Below, in pieces: positions 21,965-35,142 of a DNA stretch of 64,000 nt. A program made the translations under genes and the position numbers. The stretch is from Anaeramoeba flamelloides (Eukaryota; Metamonada; Anaeramoebidae), in contig JANTQA010000072.1 in assembly GCA_027625915.1 (NCBI GenBank), positions 1,364,001 to 1,428,000 of the forward strand, written 5' to 3'. The notes under the pieces were generated by a model. The model made no database searches. It was given only the letters and a program-made list of their open reading frames with translations, and was not told the DNA's origin. Each line of letters begins with the position of its first letter. Within the stretch, counting starts at the first letter, position 1.

Positions 21965-24506
21965 ACGATCTCTCAAAAGGGTGTGTTTAACGGTAACCCT
22001 AATGTCGACTTAAGAGATCTCATTAACCTGATTCAAATTGGGAAAAGATTTATTTTTTTGTTCTTTGATTTTTTTAAAGTTTTTTTCTTTTTTTATTTTC
22101 GAAAATGTGTAAGTTTTTTTTTAATCTTTTGCTTTCTTTTTGTAATTTGATCTCTTAAAACTTCATTCAATCCCGAAAATTACATCTCGTTAACAAAATA
22201 AATTAGCACTAAGCTCGGATCGATTAAAAATAATACCATGGATGAGAGAAGTAATTGATGAAAAATTTTCTATAAAGTTTACAAAGACACAATTTTTAGA
22301 TTACTCTTTAAAAGTGTTGAAAAAGTTACAGCCTTCATTAATTAATTCCTTTGAACAGTAAATATTGTTTTTTTGTTTATTTGTCAAATTTTTGATTTTT
22401 TTTTATTAATTTTTCTCCTTTTTTTTTTCTTATTCCTCAATTCAACTTTTTTTTGAAATAAACTTTTTAAAAAAACACAATTTCTTTCTTTTTCAAAATC
22501 AAAACACACAAACACTACGAATATTATCAAATAAAAAAATGACTTCAAACACTTTCTCATTTCAAATCACATCAAACTAATCAAAAAAAAACCAACCGAT
22601 CAAAACTAATTTGAATCAATTAGCCTCAAACCAAAAGAAAGATTCGATCTTTTGTTGGAAGGATGCCAAAAATTCCAAGTCGCTGATCAGTATTTATTGC
22701 TTGGAAATAAAAATTGGAACATTAAAAGATTAATGACACTAATGAAAGGAGTTGGGCTGAGGTCAGACGAATTATCATTACAACCATCGTTTTCCAAGAT
22801 CAAACCCTTAAGGTTAAAAAGGAAATCTACAAACAAATTAACTCAAAGTCAAAAGTCAAAAATAATTTCGCGAAGCCCTGTCAAAAGAACAGAATCAGGA
22901 AGGACTATTTTTTTGACTCCAATGAAAAGAAACGACAAAAGAAGAAAAGACTCTTTAATATTGTCACCATTTTTCACTTTAAGGGGCTCAAATCAAAAAT
23001 TTTCGATACCATCTCCTCAAAACAAACAAGCAACAACAAAAGACATTCAAGAGATCCAGCAATTATTTGCAAATTGTAGAGCTGAGTTTGATATGCTCAA
23101 TATCAAAGAAGTAAAGGGAAACAATAACAAAGAAAAGATCAAAGCAAACATTATTATTGAAGTCTTCAAATTTACTATTATGCTAGAAAATGGGCAATCC
23201 TATGTTTACGACTTTGAAAATATTACCAATTCAAAAATTAGATTGTCAAGAAATGACACATCTTTACTACAGATCGTAATTATGGAAAATACAGATGTTG
23301 ATGAAATTGAAAAAACTGAAAATGAAAATGAAAAGGAAAAAAAAAACAAAAAAGAAAAAGAAAAAGAAAAAGAAAAAGAAAAAGAAAACAAAAAAGAAAA
23401 CGAAAAGGAAAAGGAGAATGGAAAAGTTAAGGAGAAAGTAAGGAAAAGTGAAATAAAATTTTTACTAAGGGCAAAAAGTGTTGAGCAAAGACACATTTTT
23501 TCAAAATGTTTTCAATTATATAATTATTATTATGGGAAAAGTCCTGAACAAACAATTTTATCTGGGGATATACTCAATTATAAAAACGAACAAATAGCAT
23601 TAACTTTAAGATGCTTAACGAATGGAATAGCCACCTTTAAAATCAAATTAATTGATGAACAAAATAAAAGTATTTCAAACGGGATATTACAAATAAAACA
23701 CGAATGGTTTATAATTCATCCTTTTCGATCTGAAAAAAAAAACAAAAGCAAAATTAAAATTAGTCAAGTTGAAGAGAACCCCTTGACAGTGTATTGGGAT
23801 GAAAGTATAATTAAAACAAATATTGATGAAGAACAACCAAAATTCCTTGAAATTATAATGAATGATGGATCTAATCATTTCAATGGCATTAAGATAATGT
23901 GTCAAAATAGAAAAAAAAGGGATTTAGTTAATAAGTGTATTCATGCATTTCAATCGAAAAATACAGATTCTTTTTTTTTAATTGAAGATCAGTCACGCCG
24001 AAACAAGAAATCAAAATTAAAGCCAATTGGTACTTTAAAAAAACAACAGATGAAAATCCAGTTATTTACAGAAAGCCCAAAAAAATCAGTGGACTTTGAA
24101 TATTTCCAAACTCTTGAACTTCACAATATTACTAAAGAGCAGAGTTGTTTTTTTGCTATTTTTGATGATAAAGGGATTAGTCCTATTATTAATTTACAAT
24201 CAAAAAAGCCCTTTAGTATTGAAAATTATTCAAATTCTCCATTATTAGATTATTTTGATAATAAAAGCGATCGTAATAAAATTTTAAATAATAATTTAAA
24301 TAAAATAATAAATAATGACCAAATTATTTTTAAAATTGAAATATTTTTAGTAAAATTAAAAGAAGTGGGAAAGACCGAAGTGAAGGAAAATGGGAATGGG
24401 AAAGAACACGATAATATACAAATCATTGATAATAATGTGGTAATCAAAAAAGAAAATAAGAAGGTAAATGGGAAAGAAACTGGAAAAGTAACTGGTAAAA
24501 AAAATG

Positions 24507-24540
<34 letters not shown>

Positions 24541-27188
24541 AAAAAAAAATGAAAAAAAAAACTGAAAAAAAAACAGAAAAAAAAAATGGAAAGAAAATAA
24601 CTATGGAAAGAAAAAAGATAGTAAAAGAAGATATAACTGAGATTGATTTTTCAGAATCAAATGATGAGGATAATTCTAATAAAGAGGCTGCGGAGATAAT
24701 AACAAAAGAGAAAATAAATTTTGAATTAACAAGCTCTGAAATAATAATCAAATTAATTGATACAAAAGAAATTCTTTTGAAAAAAAAATATTCAATGGAA
24801 CAAAAATTATTTGCTCATTCTGAACAATTAAATAAATTTATTTATTTAGACTCTTCGAACACCAAATATGTATTTCATTGCAGTTCTGCTTTAACGAGAG
24901 ATTTAATATTAAATAGTTATTTCAACTTTCGAGAACTTTTTTTAAAGAATAATAATAAAAAAAAAACAAAATTAATTAAAAAAAAAGTTATTAAAAATCA
25001 AATTAAATTAATCAGTCCAAAAAATGTATGTGACAAATTTGATTATCAATCAAATCAGAGATCAATTTATCATTATATATTAAATGAAAATAATCATAAT
25101 GGGAATGGTAATAACAGTAATCAAAAATATGCCACTTATGAAATTCAATTCTATAATTCTTTAGAAGAACATATTGGGCCTGGTGAAATTTTATTATATA
25201 ATGATCATTTTATTGTAAATTTTTATTCAGAGAAGATAGCTAGATATTATTCAGCTTATTCAAAGCCACTATTGTTTAACCAAAAATCTGTATTATGCAG
25301 ATTTCACATTGACGAAAAAGAATATGTGAACATCGCCTTTTCAACTCTAAAGCAAAGGAATACATTTATTAAAGGATTTAATACTAGATTTACAAGCTTT
25401 ATTAATATTTCAAATTATGCCACTAGATCCATTTATAAATCAATAATTTTAAAAAACGGTGGAGAAATGATCCCAATCAAAATTATTCTTAGATTTAATT
25501 GCTTTATATTAAAATCAAATTTATCAATTCTTCGTTGCGAATATTTACCAAATACAGATTTGAACGTTTCGAAAATAGATTCAAGTCTGGTAAGTATTAA
25601 ATTGGGTTTGGGTTATTCGTCAATTAAATGTTTATTCCAAAATGATCTATATACCAAGCAATTCATCAAAAGCTTTGAGATGTATAAATCCAAATGGTTG
25701 ATTGGTTCTTTTGAAAACCCATGCTATTATTATAAAAATATTAAATTACTCCATCAAATTAAAAATAATGTGGGTGGAAATGGTAAGCACTACAATGATG
25801 GCAATGGATATGAATATGGAAATAAAAATAAAAATGATGATGAAAATGTAGAAATTATTTTCACAAATAATAGGATGATTTTAATTAAAAAAAAAACACA
25901 GCCAATAATTCTGAAAAATTATATCCTATATAATTCACAAATATTCCTGAATTCTGATCACCGGAATATAAGTAAAATAATTTTGAAGAATAAAACTAAA
26001 TTATTGCTCATGTTTAATTCTGAAAAGGAAAATGTACAATTTAATGCTGCTTACAAAAAAATTAACTATATACTGCCAAGTAATAAAAATAAATTAAATT
26101 CCCTTACAAAGAAAATCATTTTAGATTATCAAACCAATGGATTCAAATCAAAAACTTCCATTCAATCCTCCTTATCCCTATTAACATTCCATATCGAGTT
26201 TTTAAATAAAAATTTTTCAAATGAGCAAGGTATATTAAAATTTTTCCCAAAATATATGATAATCCATAATGATAAATTAACAGTACACTCAAAAATTGAT
26301 AATGTTAATATCATGTTAAACCCAGTAAATCATGAAATATTAGAAATTTCTTTTAAAAAATATTCTTTTTTAATAAAGTTCTGTAACCCTAAGCATCGTC
26401 AATATTTTATTTATAAGTTTGGTTCAATAAAAAAATTACAAATTCCTAATTATATCCCGACTGGTAAAGAATTCCCAATATTGTCGTTCAAGTATGGAAA
26501 TGATCAAACAATTTCGAAAAATCAATCACTGCCGCTATATATCAAGTTGTTAAAAAATAAATTCACAGTGATTTTTGGAAATGAATTTTACAAACAAAAT
26601 TATAAAAATTTGAGAATTGTTATCGATCAACAAAATAAATGTAATTTTCAAATTTTTCAAAATCAAAAAATTAAATTTAAAGGGAGTTTGCCAGATGAAC
26701 ACCTTAACAAAGAATTCGTCAGTATGTTTATTTTTTTTGAAGAATTGTCATCGATAAATGATACATTCTTGAGAAGTCTCTCAAATTTTGGTAAAAATCT
26801 GAATCACAAGAAAATTGCAAATTTTGATAGTAAAAATGAAAATGATTCCCATTTTGATATAAAATTTATTAATAAGGAATTCAAGGTTTTGTCAGAAGGT
26901 AGGATAATTGTTGACCATTTAAATCACAAATTAATTTTTCTTAATTTACCTAATCGTAAAAAATATCTCCAGTTTGTTATTTCAGATGGTATCTCGCTTT
27001 TAAGAAGTCTCAAAAATAAATCAATCACTTCAATTATTATTGATGAAGATTTTCATTTAGATGTACAGTTCATAAGCCCTGAAAACAATATAAAATTTGT
27101 TTCCAAAGTACAATTAATAAAAAAGCATTACCAAAAAGCATTATCCCAATTTATTAAAAATAGAAATAGTGGTTTGAAGCAAAAATAA
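21965..27188 (+). CDS. CH-domain protein with about nine tandem PH-like modules (5' end unresolved; frame changes in an A32 run)
   Basis: Probable cytoskeleton or membrane scaffold. Exons: a tentative 21965-21992, then 22207-22357, then 22624-27188 after a 266-bp intron. The spliced N-terminus (LKIIPWMREVIDEKFSIKF, LKVLKKLQPSLINSF, RFDLLLEGCQKFQVADQYLL, IKRLMTLMKGVGL) follows the calponin-homology pattern. The rest is a chain of roughly 90-130-residue beta-rich modules, each ending in a helix with the signature (R)..F...F, such as QRHIFSKCFQLYNYY, KKRDLVNKCIHAF, TRDLILNSYFNFRELF, QRNTFIKGFNTRF, TKQFIKSFEMYKS and HRQYFIYKFGSI. I count nine such ends, typical of PH-type folds. K/E-rich inserts interrupt modules 1 and 3. 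The frame shifts at the 32-A tract (24507-24538), inside the module 3 insert; the halves before and after complete one module, so I treat it as one gene. The first exons are uncertain. Confidence 0.68.
24507..24538 (+). repeat. A32 homopolymer where the reading frame shifts
   Basis: Upstream frame enters as AAT GAA then lysines and meets TGA at 24539. The downstream frame is open from 24504 to 27188. A run one A shorter or two longer would make the gene continuous. This may be a sequencing or assembly length error, or a real slippery run. Confidence 0.9.
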
Positions 27189-27273
27189 CTGAATGGTAAT
27201 CTTTTTTGTGGGCATGGCGGTATCATGATTATTAATTTGTTGACATTGAAATTGTGGTTTTTAAAAAAAAATA

Positions 27274-27304
<31 letters not shown>

Positions 27305-28912
27305 GCATGATTTGAGCTTCTTGATGATTTAATCATTTCTACATTATTTTTTAATAAATTTCTAAAAATATTTAAAATTATTAAATAATTTCTTGAATTT
27401 ATTAATAATATATCTTTTTTTTTTTTTTTTTTTTTCAGTTATTCACTATTTAAAATAAATTAGCTACTAATAATACATATTTTTTTCTTTTGTATGAATG
27501 ATCTTTTATTTGGTATATAATATTACATCTTATTCAATTTTCTTTCTTTCAGAATTAACTGTTGATATTGTGGAATAGATAATTTATTAAATCATATATA
27601 TTTTGTAATAATTGTTAATAAATTTATTCAAATTGGAATATTAAATTTTCGGAATAACATAATAACCTATTTCAAAAAAAGCTGAATAAAATTTATTTTT
27701 GAATATTGTTCAATAAATTAATTGGAATTAATATGTTTAAATATCTAAATTCGGTATTTATTATGAATTGATTCTTTATATGAGCACTTTTGATTCCAAA
27801 TAATGTATTTTCATACAAAAAGATATAAGATTTTCTGATCACTATGGTATATGATATTTTTTTCAGATGAAAATTGGATATTTTTTTTTTTTTTTGAATT
27901 TAAAAAGTGTTTTCAAAGGAGGTTTAAGCTATAGAACATTTTTGAATGTTGTTGAAACCCTTTATAAAAAATCTTGATGTTTCTGATAAATTCAATAATC
28001 CAAAATAAACATACCAAAAATGTAGATTGAATTTTACTAAGAACAATAAAATAGTCTTGCATTTTGATTTTTAGGTGTTTAGAAATTAAAGATTCATGAA
28101 AAATCTGAAAAATTTTTTTATGAAATTATTGATTATTCGAAAGGTTTGTTATGAAAAATTCAAATTTTATTTTTTTCTTATGAGAAAATTTTAGTCTTTT
28201 TTAAATTTTCATAGTTTGTAATGGTTTATTATGTAACCCAAAACCCAAAATAGAAAGGAAAATGTGGATTGGTTCGTAAATTTCTGTTTATTAAAGATTT
28301 CATGGTCGGTTTGGAATGGTGTATTATTTTTATTTTTTATAAAGTTTTTTTTTTTTTTTGAAACTATCAATATTTTCGATCTATTCCTAATATTAGAGAA
28401 CTAATTGTGAAAAGAGTCACTTAATTAATTATGAAAATATTTAAAAAAAATCAAATTTTTTTCAGAAACTATTCGATATTCCTCTACAAATGTAAGAAAG
28501 ATATTTTGTGATTTTGTAACATGAAGTATTTTGGTTTATCACCAACCTTTTAATTTGACTTCAAAATACAGTTTTTTTTTGAAATTATTGGTTTTTTGAC
28601 GAATATATAGATAATTTTTAATTGATAAGGATCAACAAATATTCCTACTTTACAAAATTGATTTTTTAGAGACATATTAATCATTTGAACACTCATAACT
28701 AAAACTTTTATCCTGTCTTCTCCTTTAGACACTAATCCCTTAAACAACAAAAAAGTCAAAAACCCACTTAAAAATCAAAAAAAAAAAAAAAAAGTGTTTT
28801 TGTAAAGGTGTTTATTTTGGAAAAATTTTAATTTTTAAAAAAAAAGATACAATAATTCCCTTCAAGGAAAAAAGGAGAAAATATGAAAAGGTAAAAAGTA
28901 AAGAGAAATCAT
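27189..28912. other. Convergent spacer between the CH-PH and Rac genes
   Basis: No gene is recognised. It contains long T tracts (about 27280-27304 and 27417-27436), which are plausible 3' ends, and a decayed family C element from about 27666. A 69-codon frame at 28550-28759 (-) has no recognisable content. Confidence 0.6.
27666..28110 (+). mobile_element. Decayed family C element, partial
   Basis: It begins CCTATTTCAAAAAAAGCTG. Like the other copies, it continues with a TTAAATATCTAAA-type stretch, a TTTATTATGAATTGATTC region and a GGAGGTTTAAGCTATAGAAC region corresponding to GAGAGTTTAATCTTGATAGA in copy 1. The right inverted end was not found. Confidence 0.4.
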
Positions 28913-29494
28913 TTAGAGGATTGAACATCCACCTCCTTTCTTTTTTTCAGGTTTTGGTGGTGACAAAACAGCTCTAATTGCTTCATCAAAAACAGCTTTC
29001 AAGTTCTTTTGAGTCAAGGCAGAGCATTCGATGTATTTGACTGCACCAATTTCTTTGCTTAATTTCATTCCATCTTGATAAGAGATTGGATCGAGGTTCT
29101 TTTCTTTAAGTTTAAGGATGGTGTCTTGGTCGTCTCTAAGATCCAACTTTGTTCCAACAAGAATTTTGGTTACGCCTGGACAATGATGTGAAATTTCTTG
29201 TACCCATTTGGCCTTCACATTTTCGAATGAGGATGGTGAAATCAAAGAAAAGCAAATTAAAAAGACATCTGTTTGAGGATAAGATAATGGTCTTAATCTG
29301 TCATAATCTTCTTGTCCTGCTGTATCCCAAAGTCCCAAATTGATTGGTTCACCGTCGACCATTACATTGGCTGAATAGTTATCAAAGACAGTTGGGATAT
29401 ATTCACCTGGAAAGGCATTGGTTGTGTAACTAATTAATAAACAAGTTTTACCAACAGCTCCATCACCAACAACAACACATTTGATTGATCTCAT
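28913..29494 (-). CDS. Rac-type Rho GTPase, 193 aa, intronless
   Basis: Small GTPase that switches actin organisation, phagocytosis and NADPH-oxidase-type effectors when GTP-bound at the plasma membrane. All nucleotide-binding motifs are intact: P-loop GDGAVGKT (residues 10-17), switch [14 protein letters not shown] with Thr35, switch [30 protein letters not shown] (the Rho-family variant of NKxD), and [18 protein letters not shown]. The Rho insert helix region ([19 protein letters not shown]) is present, so this is Rho family rather than Ras or Rab. The tail is [13 protein letters not shown], a polybasic stretch plus a CAAX box ending in Leu, predicting geranylgeranylation. Length is typical. 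It is convergent with the CH-PH gene, whose product could act on the same actin machinery; that link is inference. Confidence 0.98.
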   Translation of the reverse strand: MRSIKCVVVGDGAVGKTCLLISYTTNAFPGEYIPTVFDNYSANVMVDGEPINLGLWDTAGQEDYDRLRPLSYPQTDVFLICFSLISPSSFENVKAKWVQEISHHCPGVTKILVGTKLDLRDDQDTILKLKEKNLDPISYQDGMKLSKEIGAVKYIECSALTQKNLKAVFDEAIRAVLSPPKPEKKKGGGCSIL

Positions 29495-30289
29495 TTGTTA
29501 AGTATTTTAAGTTAAATAAAAAAAGGTTTTTTTTTAATAAAAAATGAATTTTAAAAAGTAAAATTTTTTTTTTAAATCTTTTTTTTGACTTGTTTTTAAA
29601 ACTTTTCAAAATTTTATTAACTCAAATTTTGAGTTCATCCCTAAAAGATTGAAGTAATTATCAACAACTTGACAGAGTTTTGTTTTTTTAATTTACTTTT
29701 TTTTGTTAACTTTTTCTTTTTTTTTCTTTTCAAAAAAAAAAAAGATAAATAATCTTAAAAATCAATAATTGGATAAACAGTAAATTATTTGAGTTTTCTG
29801 GTTTTTTATCTTCTTTTATTTTGACTTTTTTTCCAAATGGAAAATTTTTCTTTTTTGAAAAAAATTACTATTCTCTTTTTTAGTAGTTTACTCAGAAATT
29901 CAATAATTTTTAAAGTAATCAAATTGTCTCTTTGAGTTTTCCATAATGCTAAAAAACCAAACATTTTTTTTGCAATAATTGTTTTTTTGTAAATTGTTTT
30001 ACTAATTTACTTTTTCCAATCACAAAATTTCAAATTTCTTTAAACAACTATAATACTAGAGAGTAATTCATTTCTATTAAAAAAAAAAAGGAAAACATAG
30101 ATTTCTTTTGGGTTTTAAAGAAACAGTAATTTTCTCATTTAAGGGAATTAGTATATTTTATTATTTTTGAGTGAAAAAGCCGAAAAGATTCCAAAGATAT
30201 TCAAATCTTTTCTTGAACCAAAGTGAGATACTAAACAATATTTTTAAACATCAAAATGTGTTAGGAATACCTTTTCATCCAATTACATT

Positions 30290-31230
30290 TTTAAATTTTT
30301 GAAAATAACTAAGGATTAAATTTTATTTTTGAAAAAGACAGTTCTGTAAATAACTCGTGTTGACAACCTTTAACTGATTAGAAAAATTTAACTCTTATTT
30401 TTTTTCCAGACTTGGGATATTTGAAGATAGGAAGAATTAAATATATTCTTGGTTCGATTTAAAATTGACTTTAGAGGTTAGATCTTTGATTAACTAAAAC
30501 AGCTCAATAATATTGATACTTTTATTTCAAAAATTTCAACATATTTTCAAAATTTCTGAGATTAAGGGTCAAGTAATTACGATGAAATTTTTTTTTCTGT
30601 ACTGTGAAAAAAACTTTTTAGTAATTTTTATGAGTACTAATACCAATTAAAAACCAACCAACCTATGATGTACATTCGATCTCCAAAAATCAACAACTAA
30701 AGAGGAGGACATTTTCAGAAAAAACCGCTAAAGATAAACACTTAATTTCCAATAAGAATCATTAGAATATACAATTTTGAAAACAACTATGTCAGTTTTG
30801 AAGTGTCGCTCTTTGGCGCTTTTTGAGATCTCGGTGATTTTTTTTTTCTTTTTTTTCATTTTTCAAATGAGTTATTTTAATCGTTAGAATATTATATAAT
30901 CCTTACTTGGCCAAATTTAGAGAGTTACAAAATAACCACAAATTAGATTAAATCGAATTAAATTGATTGCAAACTTCAAGAAAGCAATTTGTTTTAAATT
31001 AAAGAAATTTAACCGTTTGGAAATAGAAAATGAGAAAAGATGAATTTTTTTTTTTTTTTTTTGATTTTTTGAAATTGAAAACTCTTTTAAAATTTATTTT
31101 TTTTTGTTGAATTTTTTGTTAAAGATGATCCAATGGAATTTTTTTTTTTGTTATTTGAATATTGTCAACCAAAAGAAGGTCTATTTCACCATACCCTTTT
31201 TGGTCTCAGGTCACCCCCTGAGTACGGTGT
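30290..31230 (-). repeat. Dispersed repeat family B, copy 3 (reversed)
   Basis: In reverse complement it carries the same order as copies 1 and 2: the CTCAGG-rich start near 31200, TTTTGGTTGACAATATTC, a poly-A block, a GACACTTCAAAACTG segment with TAGTTGTTTTCAAAAT, and the TTGTTGATTTTTGGAGATCG region near 30690. Confidence 0.5.
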
Positions 31231-32029
31231 ATATTCACAATAAATGAGTAGACCTGTAAATGATTTTTTTATACATATTCAAAAAAAAGAAATTTTTCTC
31301 CCTGTTTTTTCTCAAAAAATTACATTTTAATCTTTCAATCTCTTCATACCTCTTTTTTAAAATGTATTTAAAGAACCCCCTTTTTTGTTTATCTACTATT
31401 ATCATCACAGTGGGCCGTTTCTTTTATTTCTACAGTTAGCTAATATTTTTTGCATTAGTTAAATTTTAGTAATGTGTTAAAATAATGTACATGGATTATT
31501 TACACCATCGTATCCCATTTTTTAAACTAAAAATCAACCCCAGGTAAATTGACACATTTGTTCAATAGTATCTCTTTTTCAATTTTTAAAAAGAGTTCTA
31601 AATGGATTAAAGAGCCATTGCCAATATTCTGCTGTTTACTACCTTTACCCCCGAAAATTCAAAAAGAGAAATAGAATTTAAATAATCAGATTCAAAGTTT
31701 TCACAAAACTTGAAAAATGCTTGAAAAAACATCTCTTTGATCTAAAATTCAAAGAATCCTTGGTAAAAAATTGAATAAAAAAGTAAATTTTGAACATTTT
31801 TGAACATTTTTGAGGAAATTATTATTTTTTAAATCACAAAATTTACTCAAATCCCAAAAATTAAATTCAAACCCTAAAAAACAAATTATGAAATTCAATA
31901 AACCAAATTAAAACATCAAACGTAGATCGAAAACATTAAAGAACAAAATTACACAATTTAAAACAGTATGTTACACAAACACAATTTTCTTTATGTTAAT
32001 TCTTAATTTCAAACATTTTTTTTTTTCAA

Positions 32030-32457
32030 ATTAAGGACTATCTAAAATAAAGTCAGTAAGGAAGCCTTACGAATCAAAACACAGGCAAATTAGACTCTTG
32101 ATTTCTTGAGATCCAGAAGAACAATTAAATTTTGAATTTTTAGGAATTTGTCATTTTCCGTGATCAGATTCTTCATTGTAAGTTAATAGCAAAAACCTAA
32201 ACCCAACCCTCTTAGCTCTAAGACAAGTGTTGTCTAGTTTCCAATAAAAAAATCTGAAAAAATCGAGTTAGAACAAAAAGGGTTCGGCTTAACATAGCAC
32301 AACTAGCTTACAATGAAGAATCTGATCACGGAAAATGACAAATTCCTAAAAATTCAAAATTTAATTGTTCTTCTGGATCTCAAGAAATCAAGAGTCTAAT
32401 TTGCCTATGTTTTGATTCGTAAGACTTCCTTGGTGACTTTATTTTAGATATTCCTTG
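32030..32457. repeat. Near-perfect fold-back palindrome, about 430 bp
   Basis: Arms at about 32030-32186 and 32303-32457 are reverse complements with only a few mismatches (for example AGGAAGCCTTACG versus AGGAAGTCTTACG read in reverse). The spacer is about 115 bp. The arms include GATCAGATTCTTCATTG and its complement. No frame is seen. Confidence 0.9.
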
Positions 32458-33242
32458 ACTTTTATAAAAAAAAAAAAAAAAAGAAAGAAATAAAGAAAAA
32501 AATTGAACAAATTAGAAAAAAAAGAAAGAAAAATTAAAAAGATAAATTTGAAGAAATTAGAAAAAATGTTCTGATCAACCAAATTGAAAAGGTATTTTGA
32601 GAAGAGAAATAAATAAAACTCATAGAATTTTTTCTATTTCTTCAATATAACTGTAAATTGACTGTAAACGAGTTTAATTCATATCAATATTTGTTTATTT
32701 TAATTTCTTTTGTTTCTTATTATAACAAATTGCGGAAAAAAGCAACATAAAGAATAATTTCAGATATTTTTTTCACGATCAATAAAACCACTTTAAATTG
32801 TATTATAAATTTATTTTTTTAATAGATTAAGGCTATTTTGTAAAGAGGAAAATATTTTATTCAAAGGCTGTTTTTTTTTTAAATACTAATATATCAACAC
32901 ATTTCAAATATTTGCTATTTTTTGAAAAAACAAAATAAAATTTCAAAAATGTTTAAAAAAAAATTCAAGATCTCATTTAAAAAAAATAAAAAATTTTAAG
33001 AAAAATGAAAATATTTTAAATATTTTATTATTAATAAATTTTTGATTCATTTTAAATTTTTTTTTTTTAATCAAGATATTTTTTGTAAAATTCATGATTT
33101 TTTTTTTAGATTTGGTTTTATTTTTATTTAAACATAAAAGTTTCAAATTCATATAAATTATATGAATTAAAAAAAAAGTTTTTTTTATTTTTTTTTTATT
33201 GTAATTTAAGTGAGGAGTTTTTAATTCCACTTATTTGCTGTT

Positions 33243-33510
33243 AGGTTTTCTAGAATTTGAAAGAATTGAGTAAAATCTTTGATTTTTCTCCATTCTTTTA
33301 AATTCAAAAAAAAAAAAAAACGCCATTAGGCTTTTTTGACTTTTTGAAATAAAAAGAAAATTTATTAAATTTTCTTTTAATTTTTTAAATTAAAAAAAAA
33401 CGCCATTAGCTTTTCCAGAATTCAAAAGAATTGAGTAAAATCTTTGATTTTTCTCCATTCTTTTAAATTCTGGAAAAGTTAGGCACTCTACGGCACTCTA
33501 CAGCACTTGG
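33243..33510. repeat. Hairpin cluster 1 (two H1 hairpins, one H2) with GGCACTCTACGGCACT-type tail
   Basis: H1 hairpins lie at 33243-33310 and 33410-33478. The second is nearly perfect: a CTTTTCCAGAATTCAAAAGA arm, loop near TCTTTGA, and a TCTTTTAAATTCTGGAAAAG arm. A shorter hairpin H2 (GAAATAAAAAGAAAATTT and its complement) lies between them. The tail at 33482-33520 repeats GGCACTCTACG-like units. Confidence 0.8.
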
Positions 33511-34297
33511 CGGCACTTCCCTAATTCCTTAACTTTTATTTAGATTTTTTTTAAAAAAAGATTCAAACATATCTTTATTATCCACTAGGGTTAATTAAGA
33601 TATTGAATCTTTTTCATAATAATATTAATAAAAATATTATTATTTTTTCAAACAATAGAAAAATTATTTTTTTTTAATTCAGAAATCCAGATTTTACGAT
33701 TATTTTCATAGGATTGGCAATTCCAGAGAAAAAAAAAAAAGTATTTTTTAATATATGCATAAGCAATTATTAATTATAACATTGTTTTGATTTATCATCA
33801 TCATCATCGCCAAGTGAAATAGTTCTACGATTGACCGGTTATTTGTTTATTTCTTTTGAATTTTTTTGTTCATTTTTTTTTAACCATCTTTCTCGGACGT
33901 CTTCAAATTTTTCTATTATAATTTTGTTAAATTCCAATTACAAATAAAGAAAAAGATTAATAGATAGAGAAGGCATAAAATATAATATGGTTAAAAGTTA
34001 ATTAGTATTATAAATTAATCTATTTAAGTAAAAAAAAAAAAAGATATAAAATAAATTAAAAAAAATTGTTGATTCGTTCCCAATGGATAAATAAAATCAA
34101 ATGAAATTGATTTGAATTATAACATACAGTTACAATAACGATCTCTATTTATCATCTAAATTAACATCTTTTAACACCATGAAAAAATTAAGAATTATAA
34201 TAATAAGTCCAATTAAAAAAAATATTCACTCTTTAATTTGAAATAAGAAATATCGTTTCGATTCTTCTTTGCTTTACAAACAAAAATTAAAAGAATT

Positions 34298-34331
<34 letters not shown>

Positions 34332-34340
34332 AAATGCATA

Positions 34341-34539
34341 CAGTCAGTTCCACTTTTAAGATACAAAAATTCAACTAAATTTAAGTCACAAAATAAATTT
34401 CAAGATAAGGAACAAAATTCAAATTCTAATAAAAAAAAATTCTAATAAAAAAAAATTTCAAATTTTGTACTTTAATTTGAGATTTTTTTTGTGCCTTAAA
34501 TTTCGTTGAAAGTTTGTATCTTAAAAATGGAACTGACTG
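34341..34539. mobile_element. MITE family F, copy 1 (199 bp, TA-flanked, CAGT ends)
   Basis: It begins CAGTCAGTTCCACTTTTAAG and ends CTTAAAAATGGAACTGACTG, inverted copies, with TA on both sides (34339-34340 and 34540-34541). The size, TA target and CAGT ends fit a Tc1/mariner-derived MITE. A second copy is at 62569-62755. Confidence 0.85.
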
Positions 34540-35142
34540 TAATTCTGTTTAGGAATTTGTTTGATAGATAGATTTTAAAATAAATACTCAAATATTGATT
34601 GAATAGTGGATTTTATTTTAAGAGAATTAAACTTTTTATTTTTTCTTAAATAAAAAAGTAAATAAAAAATATTTTTAAACTTAAAAGGGAATAAATAATA
34701 ATAATAAATACTCAAACAATGATGCCGATTCAAGATATTCTCTGATTTAATATTTGTTTTGGTTTTAAAAAGTTGAGAAAAAAAAGGAAAAAAAAAAATA
34801 ATGTTTTATCAATATATTCTTAAACAGCTTTTAATTTTTATTTATTTTCGATCAATAAATTTTCATTTATTGATTCAGACTGATTATTGGGTGATAGTTT
34901 GGTTTCTAATTTTAAAAAAGTTGATTTTGCCTTTTAAGAAAGTAAACCATTTTTCAGCCAAAGGTGTCCAGCTGTGGGGAGTGAATTACATGTGTTTAAA
35001 GAGTTTGTATGGATATTAGAAGAAAAAATAATTTTGGAAATTTTCAAAATTGAAATCATTTTTTCTCATTTTGCCTTTTTTTTTTTTTCTATTGACATTC
35101 AATTCTTTTGCAAATTTATTTTTTATTACATAGATCTAGAGT

